Shown here piece after piece: positions 17,659-26,731 of a stretch of 64,000 nt of DNA. Each line of letters starts with the position of its first letter. Position 1 is the first letter of the stretch. The stretch covers positions 5,139,165 to 5,203,164 of the forward strand of contig NZ_JAALDK010000001.1 of NCBI RefSeq assembly GCF_013366925.1, in the 5' to 3' direction. The notes beneath the pieces are model-generated. The model saw only the letters and a list, made by a program, of their open reading frames with translations, did not search any database and was not told where the DNA came from. The translations under genes and the position numbers were made by a program. Source of the stretch: Paraburkholderia youngii (GTDB lineage Bacteria > Pseudomonadota > Gammaproteobacteria > Burkholderiales > Burkholderiaceae).

Positions 17659-17923
17659 AGCATCGGCCACGCGGGAAACTGTCAGATTTCGTTAATGTTC
17701 AGGCGCGTTTGATGGTTCGGCGCAACAGCACGGGGACGGATCAACTCGCGGCTGTCAAACTCCTGTATCGTTTGCTGACTTGCCGGCTATGCAGTTTGTG
17801 CGTTTTTCCTGCACCATCTGTATCAAGCATGTCTGCCGCGCGGCGCCGGGGCCATCGGCCCACCCGTGCGAGACTCCCTTCCCGCTTTGTTGATCGCGCA
17901 TGACCGGTTGCGCGAGCCTTACC

Positions 17924-18790
17924 ATGACGAAAAACGTTCTGAGCATCCAGTCCCATGTCGTGTTCGGTCACGCCGGCAACAGCGCGGCCGTGTTTCCGAT
18001 GTGCCGGCTCGGCGTCAACGTGTGGCCGCTCAATACGGTGCAGCTATCGAATCACACGCAATACGGGCACTGGAGCGGCAGCGCGATCGACGCATCGAAG
18101 ATGGAAGATCTCGTCGACAGCATCGGCGCGATCGGCATGCTGCCGCGCTGCGACGCGGTGCTCTCCGGCTATCTCGGCACGACGGAACAGGCGCAGGCGG
18201 TGATCGACATCGTCAAGGCCGTGAAGGCGGCCAATCCCCGCGCCTGGTACTTTTGCGATCCGGTGATGGGCGCCATGGGCGGCTACAAGGTCGATCCCGG
18301 CATCCAGGAATTCCTCGTCAACGAAATGCCGCAGGTCGCCGACGGGATCGCGCCGAATCACATCGAATTGCAGCGCCTCGTCGGCCGCGAGATCGAGACG
18401 CTCGAGGAAGCCGTCACCGCGTGCCGCGAGGTGCTCGCGCGCGGGCCGAAGCTCGTGCTCGTCAAGCATCTGCTCGATCGCAACAGTCCCGCCGACCGCT
18501 TCAACATGCTCGTCGTCACCGAACGCGAAGCGTGGATGGGACAGCGCCCGCTCTATCCGTTCGCGCGCCAGCCGGTCGGCGTCGGCGATCTGACGAGCGC
18601 GGTCTTCGTCGCGCGCACGCTGCTCGGCGATTCGATCCGCTCGGCCTTCGAGCACACGCTCGCCGCGGTCAACGCGGTGGTCAAGGCGACCTGGCAGGCC
18701 GGGCGCTATGAACTCGAACTCGTGGCGATGCAAAATGAAATCGCCCAGCCGCGCGAGTGGTTCGATGCATGGGTTGCGGAGACGGCTTAG
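17924..18790 (+). CDS. pdxY: Pyridoxal kinase PdxY
   Basis: A 288-aa ribokinase-fold enzyme that phosphorylates pyridoxal to PLP in the B6 salvage pathway. I choose ATG 17924 ([19 protein letters not shown]), which matches the E. coli PdxY N-terminus and length (287 aa); an in-frame start at 17900 is less likely. The substrate region [12 protein letters not shown], the WYFCDPVMG block (about 103-111) and the [12 protein letters not shown] anion-hole/catalytic-Asp region (about 218-229) are intact. Alone in its direction after a 265-bp gap from glgA. Confidence 0.95.
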   Translation: MTKNVLSIQSHVVFGHAGNSAAVFPMCRLGVNVWPLNTVQLSNHTQYGHWSGSAIDASKMEDLVDSIGAIGMLPRCDAVLSGYLGTTEQAQAVIDIVKAVKAANPRAWYFCDPVMGAMGGYKVDPGIQEFLVNEMPQVADGIAPNHIELQRLVGREIETLEEAVTACREVLARGPKLVLVKHLLDRNSPADRFNMLVVTEREAWMGQRPLYPFARQPVGVGDLTSAVFVARTLLGDSIRSAFEHTLAAVNAVVKATWQAGRYELELVAMQNEIAQPREWFDAWVAETA

Positions 18791-18862
18791 GTCGAGCTCA
18801 GGTCACTGACGCGAGTCACCCGTTGCTGGGCGCCGCCACCAGCGTCGCGCCAGCAGCCGTCC

Positions 18863-18868
18863 TATAAT
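18863..18868 (+). promoter_or_regulatory. -10 element (TATAAT)
   Basis: A perfect TATAAT 80 nt before the start of the acidic hypothetical gene at 18948. No good -35 hexamer is found at 16-18 nt upstream, so it may depend on an activator or the match may be fortuitous. Confidence 0.45.
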
Positions 18869-18947
18869 GCGTGCCGCGTGGAACGGCGCTTGCGCCCGCA
18901 TTCCATGGGATTTTTCAGCATTCGGCATTCAGCAGACGAGGCATTCG

Positions 18948-19409
18948 ATGGACGGTCATATCCGCAGCGAGCGGGAAGAATTTTTTGAGCAGTTGTGCAT
19001 CAGCGTCGACGCGGACGAAGCGCACGAACAGGAAGCGATCGAGTACTTCGAGAACCAGTTCGACCAGCCCGACTTCGATCCCGCGCAATGGCTCGATATC
19101 GCGCTCTACTACTCGCCTGCCGTCGCGCGCGGCATCGTCGAGATGGTGACGGCCGACGACAAGGCACGCAGCAACATCGCCGAAATCATCGCCGACAATC
19201 TCGACATCTCGTACGGCGAGGACGAGTGCCAGCAATTCGCCGAAACGATCGAATTCGCACTGAACAACGGCGTGCCGGTCGATCTGGACGTGGTGCTCGA
19301 CGGCTGCCAGCGCGCAATCGACGATCTCGACACGTGGGCCGACGAAGACACGAAGGCGCCGCTTCTGCGTCTGCGTGAAGAATTGCTGCGTCAGCAAGGC
19401 GAGCGCTAG
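18948..19409 (+). CDS. Acidic conserved-type hypothetical protein
   Basis: A 153-aa cytoplasmic protein starting at ATG 18948 with GAGG about 8 nt upstream; the frame extends to 18867, but the preceding codons contain the promoter-like TATAAT. It is strongly acidic and Glu/Asp/Gln-rich, without signal peptide or membrane segment, and probably all-helical (for example EQLCISVDADEAHEQEAIEY). I do not recognise a family. It is a single-gene unit with a hairpin terminator. Confidence 0.75.
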   Translation: MDGHIRSEREEFFEQLCISVDADEAHEQEAIEYFENQFDQPDFDPAQWLDIALYYSPAVARGIVEMVTADDKARSNIAEIIADNLDISYGEDECQQFAETIEFALNNGVPVDLDVVLDGCQRAIDDLDTWADEDTKAPLLRLREELLRQQGER

Positions 19410-19836
19410 GCGAAAGGCTCGAATCTCTCCGCCCCCACGCTAACTCCGCAACACCGCAACACCGGCCGGCGCGCTCGCGCCGGTTTCTTAAGCGTATGCC
19501 GTAATCCGCAGCCGCAGCGGAACTTCTCGCGGCAAGCCAGCCGGGATGCCTCACGCACGCTCCTTGTGGACGTGATGCGCACACGCCCCGCTATGCCGAA
19601 ATGCTCATCCAAAACGCCACGAATTGCCAAGACGACGGCAATTTGGCTTTCTATATTCGCCCCAGATTGACCCGCGAACACGCTGCGAAGCGCAACGCCA
19701 CTGCGTGTATTCCAGCATTGTGAGCGGCGACCGATCCTTCGTAGCCTTGCGATGCGCGAGGGCTTCCCTCGGCCTCACGTGTCGTACCGCTTTTGTCGCA
19801 CCGCTTTCATAACAACCGTCGATGCAAGGAGAGACC
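19410..19836. other. 427-bp gene-free region
   Basis: It contains the terminator at 19466-19489 and the promoter of the binding-protein gene at 19837. No gene is supported; the frames in both directions are short and lack start signals. Confidence 0.45.
19466..19489 (+). terminator. Probable rho-independent terminator
   Basis: A GC-only palindrome, CCGGCGCG-CT-CGCGCCGG (19466-19483), followed by TTTCTT. It lies 57 bp after the stop of the acidic hypothetical gene. Confidence 0.7.
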
Positions 19837-20988
19837 ATGAGTCTTCGCAACACGCTGAAACCGCTGGCCATGCTCGTGGGTGCGATGTTTGCTGTCGCGC
19901 CTGCTGCCAGTTTCGCCGACGACCTGCCGGTCAAGATCGGTTTTGCCGCGCCGCTGACGGGCGCCAATGCCGGCTACGGCAAGGATCTGGAAAACGGTGT
20001 GCGGCTCGCGATCGACGAGGCCAACGCGCAGAAGATCAAGATCGGCGACAAGGTCGCGCACTTCGAGATCGTCTCGCAGGACGACCAGGCCGACCCCCGC
20101 GTCGGCGTGCAGGCCGCGCAGAAGCTGGTCGACTCGGGCGTCGCGGTGGTGGTCGGCCACTTCAACTCGGGCACGACGATCCCGGCCTCGCAGGTCTACG
20201 AGCAGGCCGGCATTCCGGTGCTCGATCCCGCCGCGACGAATCCGATCATCACGGGCCGCGGCTTCGCGAACACCTTCATGGTGATTTCGACCGATGCGCA
20301 GAACGCCGGCAACGCAGGAATTTATGCGGTCGAGGTAACGAAGGCCAAGCGCGTCGCGATCATCGACGATCGCACCGCGTTCGGCCAGGGCGAAGCCGAC
20401 GAGTTCGAGAAGGCCGTGAAGGCGCACGGCGGCACGATCGTCGCGCGCGACTACACCGACAACCACGCGGTCGACTTCAGCACGCAGATCACCAAGTTCA
20501 AGGGCGCCAATGCGGACCTCGTGTTCTTCGCCGGCCTCGACAGCCAGGCCGCGGGCTTCGCGCGGCGCATGAAGCAGCTCGGCCTGAACGCGCAACTGGT
20601 CGGCGGCGGCGGCGTGATGGACGAAGACTTCATCAAGCTCGCGGGCGATGCGTCCGACGGCGCGATGGCCTGGGAATACGGCCGCCCGCTCGCGCAACTG
20701 CCGGGTGGCAAGGACTTCAACGCGAAGTTCAAGAAGCGCTTCGGCGCGGATGTGCTGTCGTATGCGCCGTTCGGCTATGACGGCGCATGGGTCGCGATCA
20801 AGGCGATGCAGCAGGCCAAATCCGACTCGCCGAACGTGTACCGCCCGGTGCTCAAGTCGATCGACTACGACGGCGTGACCGGCAAGATCTCGTTCGACAA
20901 CACCGGCGCGTTGAAGAGCGGCGCCTCGACGCTGTATCAGGTGAAGAACGGCGCATGGGTGCCGGTGGTGACGAAGAGCGGCACCTGA
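19837..20988 (+). CDS. Branched-chain amino-acid-type ABC transporter substrate-binding protein
   Basis: A 383-aa periplasmic binding protein of the LivK/LivJ type. AAGGAGAG precedes ATG 19837. The signal peptide ends near residue 31 (ASFA-DD). The mature N-terminus VKIGFAAPLTGANAGYGKDL, VVVGHFNSGTTIPAS (about 105-119) and AFGQGEADEF (about 186-195) are family hallmarks. No permease or ATPase gene is adjacent, so it must use a transporter encoded elsewhere. The ligand may be Leu/Ile/Val or another small molecule. Confidence 0.93.
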   Translation: MSLRNTLKPLAMLVGAMFAVAPAASFADDLPVKIGFAAPLTGANAGYGKDLENGVRLAIDEANAQKIKIGDKVAHFEIVSQDDQADPRVGVQAAQKLVDSGVAVVVGHFNSGTTIPASQVYEQAGIPVLDPAATNPIITGRGFANTFMVISTDAQNAGNAGIYAVEVTKAKRVAIIDDRTAFGQGEADEFEKAVKAHGGTIVARDYTDNHAVDFSTQITKFKGANADLVFFAGLDSQAAGFARRMKQLGLNAQLVGGGGVMDEDFIKLAGDASDGAMAWEYGRPLAQLPGGKDFNAKFKKRFGADVLSYAPFGYDGAWVAIKAMQQAKSDSPNVYRPVLKSIDYDGVTGKISFDNTGALKSGASTLYQVKNGAWVPVVTKSGT

Positions 20989-21046
20989 GCTCGCCGTCCA
21001 GTGAATCGTAGCGGCGCTGCCCGGCTTACGGCCGGCGCGGCGCTCG

Positions 21047-22996
21047 CTACTGCCTCGCGGCCGCCGCCCTGACGACCACCTCGGCATCCAGATCGCGCTC
21101 GATGCGCACGAGGTCGTCGCGAATCGCCGCGAACTCGTTAGCCGTACACATCTGGTGGCCGAACGCGGCGCGCAGATGCCGGTTGACCTGCAACGTGCGC
21201 GTCGCCGGATCGAACACGTAGCGCGACGCAAATGAGAGCAGCGGGTCCTCGACCGTGCTGTCGGTCGGCAGGTCCGTCACGCGCACGAAGCGCGGCAAAC
21301 TCATTTCCAGCGTTTCATCGAACTCCCCGCCGATGCATGCCCACGGCTGCGTTCTGACGGGTTCCGCGAGCCACGCCTCGACCTGTGAGTTCATGCCGCC
21401 GGCGAGACTCGTCAGCGCCGGCACGGCGGTTGTGCCGTCTGGCCAGATCAGATGCGGCACGCTGCCCTGCATCGACGTCGCGAACGGTCCGCCGGTCACG
21501 GCGACGTCGTCGGTCTGCAACTGCGCGGTGCCATGCAAGCCCGTTTTCAGCAGACGGCTCGCGGCAATCTGCTGCGCGCCCTCGCGCGTCGCGCGTCGGA
21601 ACGTGTTGCGTTCGATCTCCGCGGGATAGCCCCGGTCTTCGACGCGGTACGCGTAATGCGCGGTGCCGTTTTCATCGATGTCGATCTGCACGCGCGCGTT
21701 GCGTTCATGCCGTTGAGTGGCGGGCGTGCGCGCGAGCACGCCGGCGTCGACGAGCAGCACCGGCCGGTCCATCACGCCGCCAGGCAGATAGCCGAACGCG
21801 GTGCCGCCCGCCGTCGTGTCCGCGAATTGCGCCAACTCGGGAATCCAGATGATCGCGTGATTGATCGCGCTCGCGCCGTAGCCCGGCACCTCGGGCAACG
21901 TGTAGTACGGGCCGAGATTCAGCAGCACCGGCTCGCTGCGGATGCCGACCGCCGCGAGCAACGCACCGTATAGCGCAACGTGGTCCTTGCAGTCGCCATA
22001 GCGGTTGCGCAGGATATCGGCCGCCTTGTGCGGAATCGCCGCCGTCTCGCCGAGGAAAAGCGCGACGTAGCGGATATTCAGACGCATCCAGTCGTATAAC
22101 ACGCGGGCTTTGTCGCGCGGATCGCTGAGGCCGGCCGTCAGTTGCTGCGCAAGACTGACGATCGCCGGATCGTCGCGGGTCGCGTCGTTATCGGCGGGAC
22201 CGCGATAGCGCGCGGCGAAGCTCGCGAAGTCGGCTACCGTCGACACCATCAGCCGGTCGCCCCAGTTCGCGTAGCCGACCGCGCCCGCTTCCATGCGCGG
22301 ATAGGGGCCGTGCCGATAGTCGAACTCGTAGCGGGTGCGGCCGTTCGCGGTGACGGGCGGCACCGCGACGTAGCCGCGCGCGTCCGCGTAGAGCGGCACG
22401 TCGGCGGGCAGATCGAAGATCAGACGCTGCTCGTCGACGGGTTCGAGCGACGGCTCGACCAGATAACCGAAAGTGCCCGCCTGCAGCGGCTTCGCGCGGG
22501 TCTTGCGAAACGCCAGATGCACGCGCGAGCCGCTCGTGACGCCGGGGAAGATCACGGTGCGCAACACTCCGTCTTCGAAGCTCGGCGCACCGGACGAACG
22601 CGGCTCCTGCACGTCGCGGATCGCCTCGGGACCGACGGCATGCGCGGTGCCGTCGGGATCGATCGTTTCGGCGGCCAGCAGTTGCACCTGCTCGATGTCC
22701 TTGTTGAACCACACGTAGCGTTGCGCGATCGCGTCGACACCGCTGGCCGTGTCCGCGCGCATCACCGTGTCGTCGTGTTCCTCGATGGAGCCGTCTTTCT
22801 GGATCACGAACAAATGGACGTCACGCTCGATCGTCGCAGGGGTGCGTTCGTTGGAGGAGGTAGCGATTTCGGCGGCGGTCGCGCGAAGGGGGAAGGCGAT
22901 GCCGCTCGCGGCAGTTAGCGCCGCAAGCAGCGCCGCGGCGCGCACGCTTCGCGCGAGCGACGCGTGCGCCAACCTGACGACGATGTTCCCCAAGAT
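21047..22996 (-). CDS. DUF3857 and transglutaminase-like domain protein
   Basis: A large exported protein of 649 aa if it starts at TTG 22996, which has GAGG 6 nt upstream and gives a good signal peptide ending ATAAE. The frame is open to GTG 23080, which overlaps the upstream stop as GTGA but would put about 28 polar residues before the signal. A DUF3857 domain (about 40-230) is followed by a transglutaminase-like core with Cys in NRYGDCKDHVALYG, His in INHAIIW and Asp in FADTTAGG. This combination is common in proteobacteria but its substrate is unknown. Likely co-transcribed with the HTH gene upstream. Confidence 0.85.
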   Translation of the reverse strand: MLGNIVVRLAHASLARSVRAAALLAALTAASGIAFPLRATAAEIATSSNERTPATIERDVHLFVIQKDGSIEEHDDTVMRADTASGVDAIAQRYVWFNKDIEQVQLLAAETIDPDGTAHAVGPEAIRDVQEPRSSGAPSFEDGVLRTVIFPGVTSGSRVHLAFRKTRAKPLQAGTFGYLVEPSLEPVDEQRLIFDLPADVPLYADARGYVAVPPVTANGRTRYEFDYRHGPYPRMEAGAVGYANWGDRLMVSTVADFASFAARYRGPADNDATRDDPAIVSLAQQLTAGLSDPRDKARVLYDWMRLNIRYVALFLGETAAIPHKAADILRNRYGDCKDHVALYGALLAAVGIRSEPVLLNLGPYYTLPEVPGYGASAINHAIIWIPELAQFADTTAGGTAFGYLPGGVMDRPVLLVDAGVLARTPATQRHERNARVQIDIDENGTAHYAYRVEDRGYPAEIERNTFRRATREGAQQIAASRLLKTGLHGTAQLQTDDVAVTGGPFATSMQGSVPHLIWPDGTTAVPALTSLAGGMNSQVEAWLAEPVRTQPWACIGGEFDETLEMSLPRFVRVTDLPTDSTVEDPLLSFASRYVFDPATRTLQVNRHLRAAFGHQMCTANEFAAIRDDLVRIERDLDAEVVVRAAAARQ

Positions 22997-23076
22997 CCAC
23001 CTCGGCAAGATTCGTGTCGTCGTTGTAGCACATCGCCGGCCCGCGCGTTTCGGACCGGGGCCGCCGTCAGTCGCGA

Positions 23077-23754
23077 TCACTCGCCGTCGTCGAGCTGGCT
23101 CAGCAGCGCCTGCAGTTTTTCCACGTGCCGCAGCAGCATGTGCCGGTGCTTGTCGATCTGTTCGAGCCGGCCCTCGAGATCGGCCTGAATGCGATCGTCG
23201 AGCTCGGCCGCGGCCATCACGTCCTCGACCTTCGCACGCATCGACGCGAGTTCGACCGGCGCATGCAGCAGATGCCGCTCGAAGCGCCGCACTTCCTGCG
23301 TCGCGACATCGCGTACCTTGCGAAAATGCACATGGCGGCGGTGCGCTTCGACATCGAGCGTTTCTTCCTCGACGCGACGCGCGGGCCCCGGTTGCCCGAA
23401 AATCGGCTCGGGCCGCAGCACCGTCTTCTTGCGCACCGGATGCGCGGTGCCGCGAAAGCGCGCGAGCGGCTGCTCGTTGTCGATCGCCTCGCGCGCATTC
23501 GGCGGAATCTCGTGACCGCTGTGCGGCACGTTCATCCAGCCGCCCGGCAAACCAGTGACCGCCTCGACGCCGCGCACGAATTCCTCGCTGAATTCGCGTT
23601 GGCCGGACAGCATCAGCTTCAGATAGCTCGCGGAAAACGTCATCATGCGCGCGAGCCGGGTCGCGGCGCCAACCTCGCTGGTCAGCAACACCAGGTTCGC
23701 GCGCCAGACTGGCAGCAGCAATTCGTCGGAATCTTCCATCGCTGGGTCTTCCAT
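23077..23754 (-). CDS. HTH-like, coiled-coil hypothetical protein
   Basis: About 225 aa from ATG 23754 (AGG upstream); ATG 23790 and further upstream codons are alternatives. Residues about 12-75 resemble a Cro/CI-type helix-turn-helix (ATRLARMMTFSASYLKLMLS) as in phage-like regulators. The C-terminal 100 residues are charged and predicted coiled coil (AELDDRIQADLEGRLEQI). It precedes and overlaps the upstream-most possible start of the DUF3857 gene, so the two are probably one unit. A regulatory role is inference. Confidence 0.7.
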   Translation of the reverse strand: MEDPAMEDSDELLLPVWRANLVLLTSEVGAATRLARMMTFSASYLKLMLSGQREFSEEFVRGVEAVTGLPGGWMNVPHSGHEIPPNAREAIDNEQPLARFRGTAHPVRKKTVLRPEPIFGQPGPARRVEEETLDVEAHRRHVHFRKVRDVATQEVRRFERHLLHAPVELASMRAKVEDVMAAAELDDRIQADLEGRLEQIDKHRHMLLRHVEKLQALLSQLDDGE

Positions 23755-24080
23755 CTTTTCGCCTGATGAATCGATGACCGCATCGCGCATGTCATCGTTT
23801 TGAAAGGGTAGTCGTCTCGCGGTGTCGGGTGCAATGCCGCTATGCCGCCTTGCGTGCGGGGGGCCCAGATGCCGAAGGTACACGCATCACATGGTACGCA
23901 CCGGCCAATTCAGCGCAAAGCGCGCTAAAACAGGGCTTACAACACATCGCCTGTTGCATTGACACACGTGTTTGCGCACCGTTCCTATTCGCGGGCGCTC
24001 GATGTGGCATGCTTACACGCCGATGCGGCACGGGTCGTGCTGCATGGGTCGCTCCACAACATTGACTTAAGGGTTTTGTA
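23755..24080. other. 326-bp divergent region before the His-rich peptide gene
   Basis: No gene was seen. It holds a possible sigma70 promoter for the peptide gene at 23959-23988 and, toward the other strand, the promoter of the HTH/DUF3857 unit. Confidence 0.45.
23959..23988 (+). promoter_or_regulatory. Candidate sigma70 promoter
   Basis: A perfect -35 TTGACA at 23959-23964 and a weak -10 TCCTAT at 23983-23988, with an 18-bp spacer. It would give a leader of about 85 nt before the small peptide gene at 24081. Confidence 0.4.
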
Positions 24081-24215
24081 ATGAAGAAAATCGTTCTCGC
24101 CATCGCCGCAGCCGTCGCCACCCTGAGCGCGATCGCTCCCGCTCAAGCTTATGAACATCACCACGAGTGCCATAAGGTGAAGGTTCATCATCATTGGGAA
24201 AAGCGCTGCCACTAA
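24081..24215 (+). CDS. Small secreted His-rich peptide
   Basis: A 44-aa protein with an AAGGG ribosome site about 10 nt before ATG 24081. A signal peptide (MKKIVLAIAAAVATLS, cleavage after APAQA at residue 23) is followed by a 21-residue mature peptide with seven histidines and two cysteines (EHHHECHKVKVHHHWEKRCH). It should be exported to the periplasm, where the His/Cys pattern suggests metal binding; that is inference. A strong terminator 39 bp downstream marks it as its own transcription unit. Confidence 0.8.
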   Translation: MKKIVLAIAAAVATLSAIAPAQAYEHHHECHKVKVHHHWEKRCH

Positions 24216-24253
24216 TGGCGGTGAAACCGTGTCCAAAGGACGCGGTGCACATT

Positions 24254-24283
24254 AAAAAGCCCCGCTTTCGCGGGGCTTTTTTT
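24254..24283. terminator. Strong rho-independent terminator
   Basis: A 12-bp stem, AAAAAGCCCCGC (24254-24265) with GCGGGGCTTTTT (24270-24281), with a 4-nt loop and a run of seven T. It terminates the His-rich peptide gene and could also work on the minus strand. Confidence 0.92.
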
Positions 24284-24462
24284 CATGGCGCGCCGCGTCG
24301 TGAAACAGCCGGCGCACGATACGCTTTGCGCGCTCGACGCCCAAACCATTCCATATGATCGCGCCGATATGCAATCACGGACACATGCTGTTACACCTTC
24401 GCGATCCGCTAACCGATGCACGCCGACGCCGTCCTCACGGCACCCGTCAGGTCACCTTTGCG

Positions 24463-25275
24463 TCAGGCTGCTTTCACGCGAGCGAGAGCCGTCGTCACCA
24501 GCGCTTCGAGCAACGGCGCGACCTTCGTGGCGAGGTCTTCATCGTATGCATAAGGCAAGCGCTCTTCCATGTACGTGATCTGCGACAGTTCGAGTTGCAC
24601 CGCATGCACGCCCTGCTCGGGCTGACCATATTGGCGCGTGATATAGCCGCCCTTGAAGCGGCCATTCGCGACCGCCGTATAGCCGCCATGGCGCTCGACC
24701 AGCGCGGCCAGTTCGTCGCCTAGTCCCGGCGCCGCGCTCGCACCGTTCGACGTGCCGAAGTTGAAGTCCGGCAGACGTCCGTCGAAAAATCGCGGCACGC
24801 GCGAGCGGATCGAATGCGCTTCCCACAGCAGCACCTTGCCGTGCTTCGCCTTCAGCGCCGCGATCTCGCCGGTGAGCGCGTCGTGATACGGCTTCCAGTA
24901 CGCATCGCGCCGGCGCGCGACTTCGGCGTCGTCGGGCAGATGGCCGTCGCGATAGAGCGGCTCCTTGTCGAACGTATCGACCGGCAAGAGACCCGTGGTG
25001 TCCTGCCCCGGGTACAGGTTCGCGCCGTCGGGCGGACGGTTCAGGTCGATCACGTAGCGCGCGTAGGTCGGCGTCAGGAACGACGCGCCGAGAACCTTCG
25101 CGAATGCGTACAGGCGATCGAGATGCCAGTCGCAATCGTCGGTGCGTTGCGCGACCGGGGTCATCGTCGCGGCGATGTCGGCGGGGATTTGCGTGCCCAG
25201 ATGCGGGATCGAGATCAGCAGCGGCAGGGTTCCCTGATGCAGCGAGAAAACCGGCGTGAGGTTCGAAGCAGTCAT
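24463..25275 (-). CDS. hutG: N-formylglutamate deformylase
   Basis: A 270-aa enzyme that hydrolyses N-formyl-L-glutamate to glutamate and formate, the last step of the five-step histidine pathway. N-formylglutamate amidohydrolase family motifs are seen: PLLISIPHLGTQIP (about 18-31), YVIDLNRPPDG (about 70-80) and WEAHSIRSRVPRFFDG (about 148-163), with putative metal ligands His and Glu in them. It is the last gene of the leftward hut operon, 50 nt after hutF. Confidence 0.95.
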   Translation of the reverse strand: MTASNLTPVFSLHQGTLPLLISIPHLGTQIPADIAATMTPVAQRTDDCDWHLDRLYAFAKVLGASFLTPTYARYVIDLNRPPDGANLYPGQDTTGLLPVDTFDKEPLYRDGHLPDDAEVARRRDAYWKPYHDALTGEIAALKAKHGKVLLWEAHSIRSRVPRFFDGRLPDFNFGTSNGASAAPGLGDELAALVERHGGYTAVANGRFKGGYITRQYGQPEQGVHAVQLELSQITYMEERLPYAYDEDLATKVAPLLEALVTTALARVKAA

Positions 25276-25325
25276 GTCAGTCCGGAATCAGTGGGATCGG
25301 AGAATCGGTTCGGCGCTCATCGCCG

Positions 25326-26711
25326 TTATTTGAGCAGTTCCGCGAGCGCCGCGCGATAGCGCGCATATGCGCGCTCTTCGTCGCGATGCCGGCGATCGTC
25401 GACGACCTTGATGCCACCCGCATAGACGTCGCGGATCGGCGTATCGCCGTGCTCGCAGAATACAACGCCCGACAGCCACGCTTCTCGCTCGTGCTCGGCG
25501 ATGCTCGAATGAGCGGCGTCGAGCACGAGCCAGTCCGCGCGATGGCCGGGCTGCAACGCGCCGACCGCGCGGCCGGTCGCGCGCGCGCCGCCGTCGAGCG
25601 CGGCCGCATACAGGCGGTCCGCGACATGCGGAGCCTGCGCCGACGCCAGCACGTTGCGCTGCCGGCGCGTCAGACGCTGGCCGTATTCGAGCAGACGCAA
25701 TTCGGCGCGCCAGTCGACGCCGATATGGCTATCCGAGCCGACGCCGATGCGGCCGTGCGCGTCCAGATAGTCGTGCGCGGGGAAAATGCCGTCGCCGAGA
25801 TTGGCCTCGGTGGTCAGACACAGACCCGCGACCGCGCCGCTTCTCGCGAGCGCGAGCGTTTCATGCGGATCGACATGGGTCGCGTGCACCAGACACCAGC
25901 GGCTATCCACCTCGAAACGATCGAGCAGCCATTGCACCGGCCGCGCGCCTTCGGTTTCGATGCACGCGTCCACCTCGGCGGTTTGCTCGGCGACATGGAT
26001 ATGCACGGGCGCGCTCGCATCGATGCCGCCAAGCAGCGCGCGCAACGATGCTTCCGATACCGCGCGCAGCGAATGCGGCGCCACACCGTAACGCAGTGCC
26101 GCATGTTCGGGGCGCGCGGCGCGCAGCGTGCCGAGCAGATCGAGCAGGCTCTCCGGCGTATTGATGAAGCGCCGTTGATCCTCGCGCGGCGCGCGCGCGC
26201 CGAAGCCGCTGTACTGATACAGCACCGGCAGCATCGTGATGCCGATGCCGCTCGCCGCCGCCGCATCGACCACGCGCTGAGCAAGCTCGGCCTGATTCGC
26301 GTAGCGCTGGCCGTCCTGCGCGTGATGCACGTAGTGGAACTCGCACACCGACGTATAGCCCGCCTTCAGCATTTCGATGTAGAGCCACTGCGCGACGCTC
26401 GCGAGGCCTTCCGGCGTGATGCGCGCGGCGAAGCGATACATCAGGTCGCGCCACGACCAGAAGTTATCGGTCGCGTTGGCGCGATATTCGGTGAGCCCCG
26501 CCATCGCGCGCTGAAACGCGTGCGAGTGAAGGTTGGGCATGCCAGGCATCAGCGGGCCAGCCGCTTTCGGCACACCGGCCGGCGGTTCGGGTCGATCCGG
26601 CGTGACGGCGCTCAGCGTGCCGCGCGCGTCCCATTCGAGCAGCACGTTGCGGCGCCAGCCCTCGGGCAGATACGCGTCGGCGGCGAACAGCGATTGATTG
26701 GATTGCGTCAT
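25326..26711 (-). CDS. hutF: Formimidoylglutamate deiminase
   Basis: A 461-aa amidohydrolase-superfamily enzyme that converts N-formimino-L-glutamate to N-formylglutamate and ammonia. Metal-site motifs are NLHSHAFQRAMAG near residue 60, HIHVAEQ near 235, HATHVDPHE near 275 and VGSDSHIGVDW near 322. Its presence with HutG, and the absence of HutE/HutG-type direct hydrolysis, defines the five-step route to formate. It follows hutI by 20 nt. Confidence 0.96.
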   Translation of the reverse strand: MTQSNQSLFAADAYLPEGWRRNVLLEWDARGTLSAVTPDRPEPPAGVPKAAGPLMPGMPNLHSHAFQRAMAGLTEYRANATDNFWSWRDLMYRFAARITPEGLASVAQWLYIEMLKAGYTSVCEFHYVHHAQDGQRYANQAELAQRVVDAAAASGIGITMLPVLYQYSGFGARAPREDQRRFINTPESLLDLLGTLRAARPEHAALRYGVAPHSLRAVSEASLRALLGGIDASAPVHIHVAEQTAEVDACIETEGARPVQWLLDRFEVDSRWCLVHATHVDPHETLALARSGAVAGLCLTTEANLGDGIFPAHDYLDAHGRIGVGSDSHIGVDWRAELRLLEYGQRLTRRQRNVLASAQAPHVADRLYAAALDGGARATGRAVGALQPGHRADWLVLDAAHSSIAEHEREAWLSGVVFCEHGDTPIRDVYAGGIKVVDDRRHRDEERAYARYRAALAELLK

Positions 26712-26731
26712 CTCTCAGGTTCTGGTTCGGT

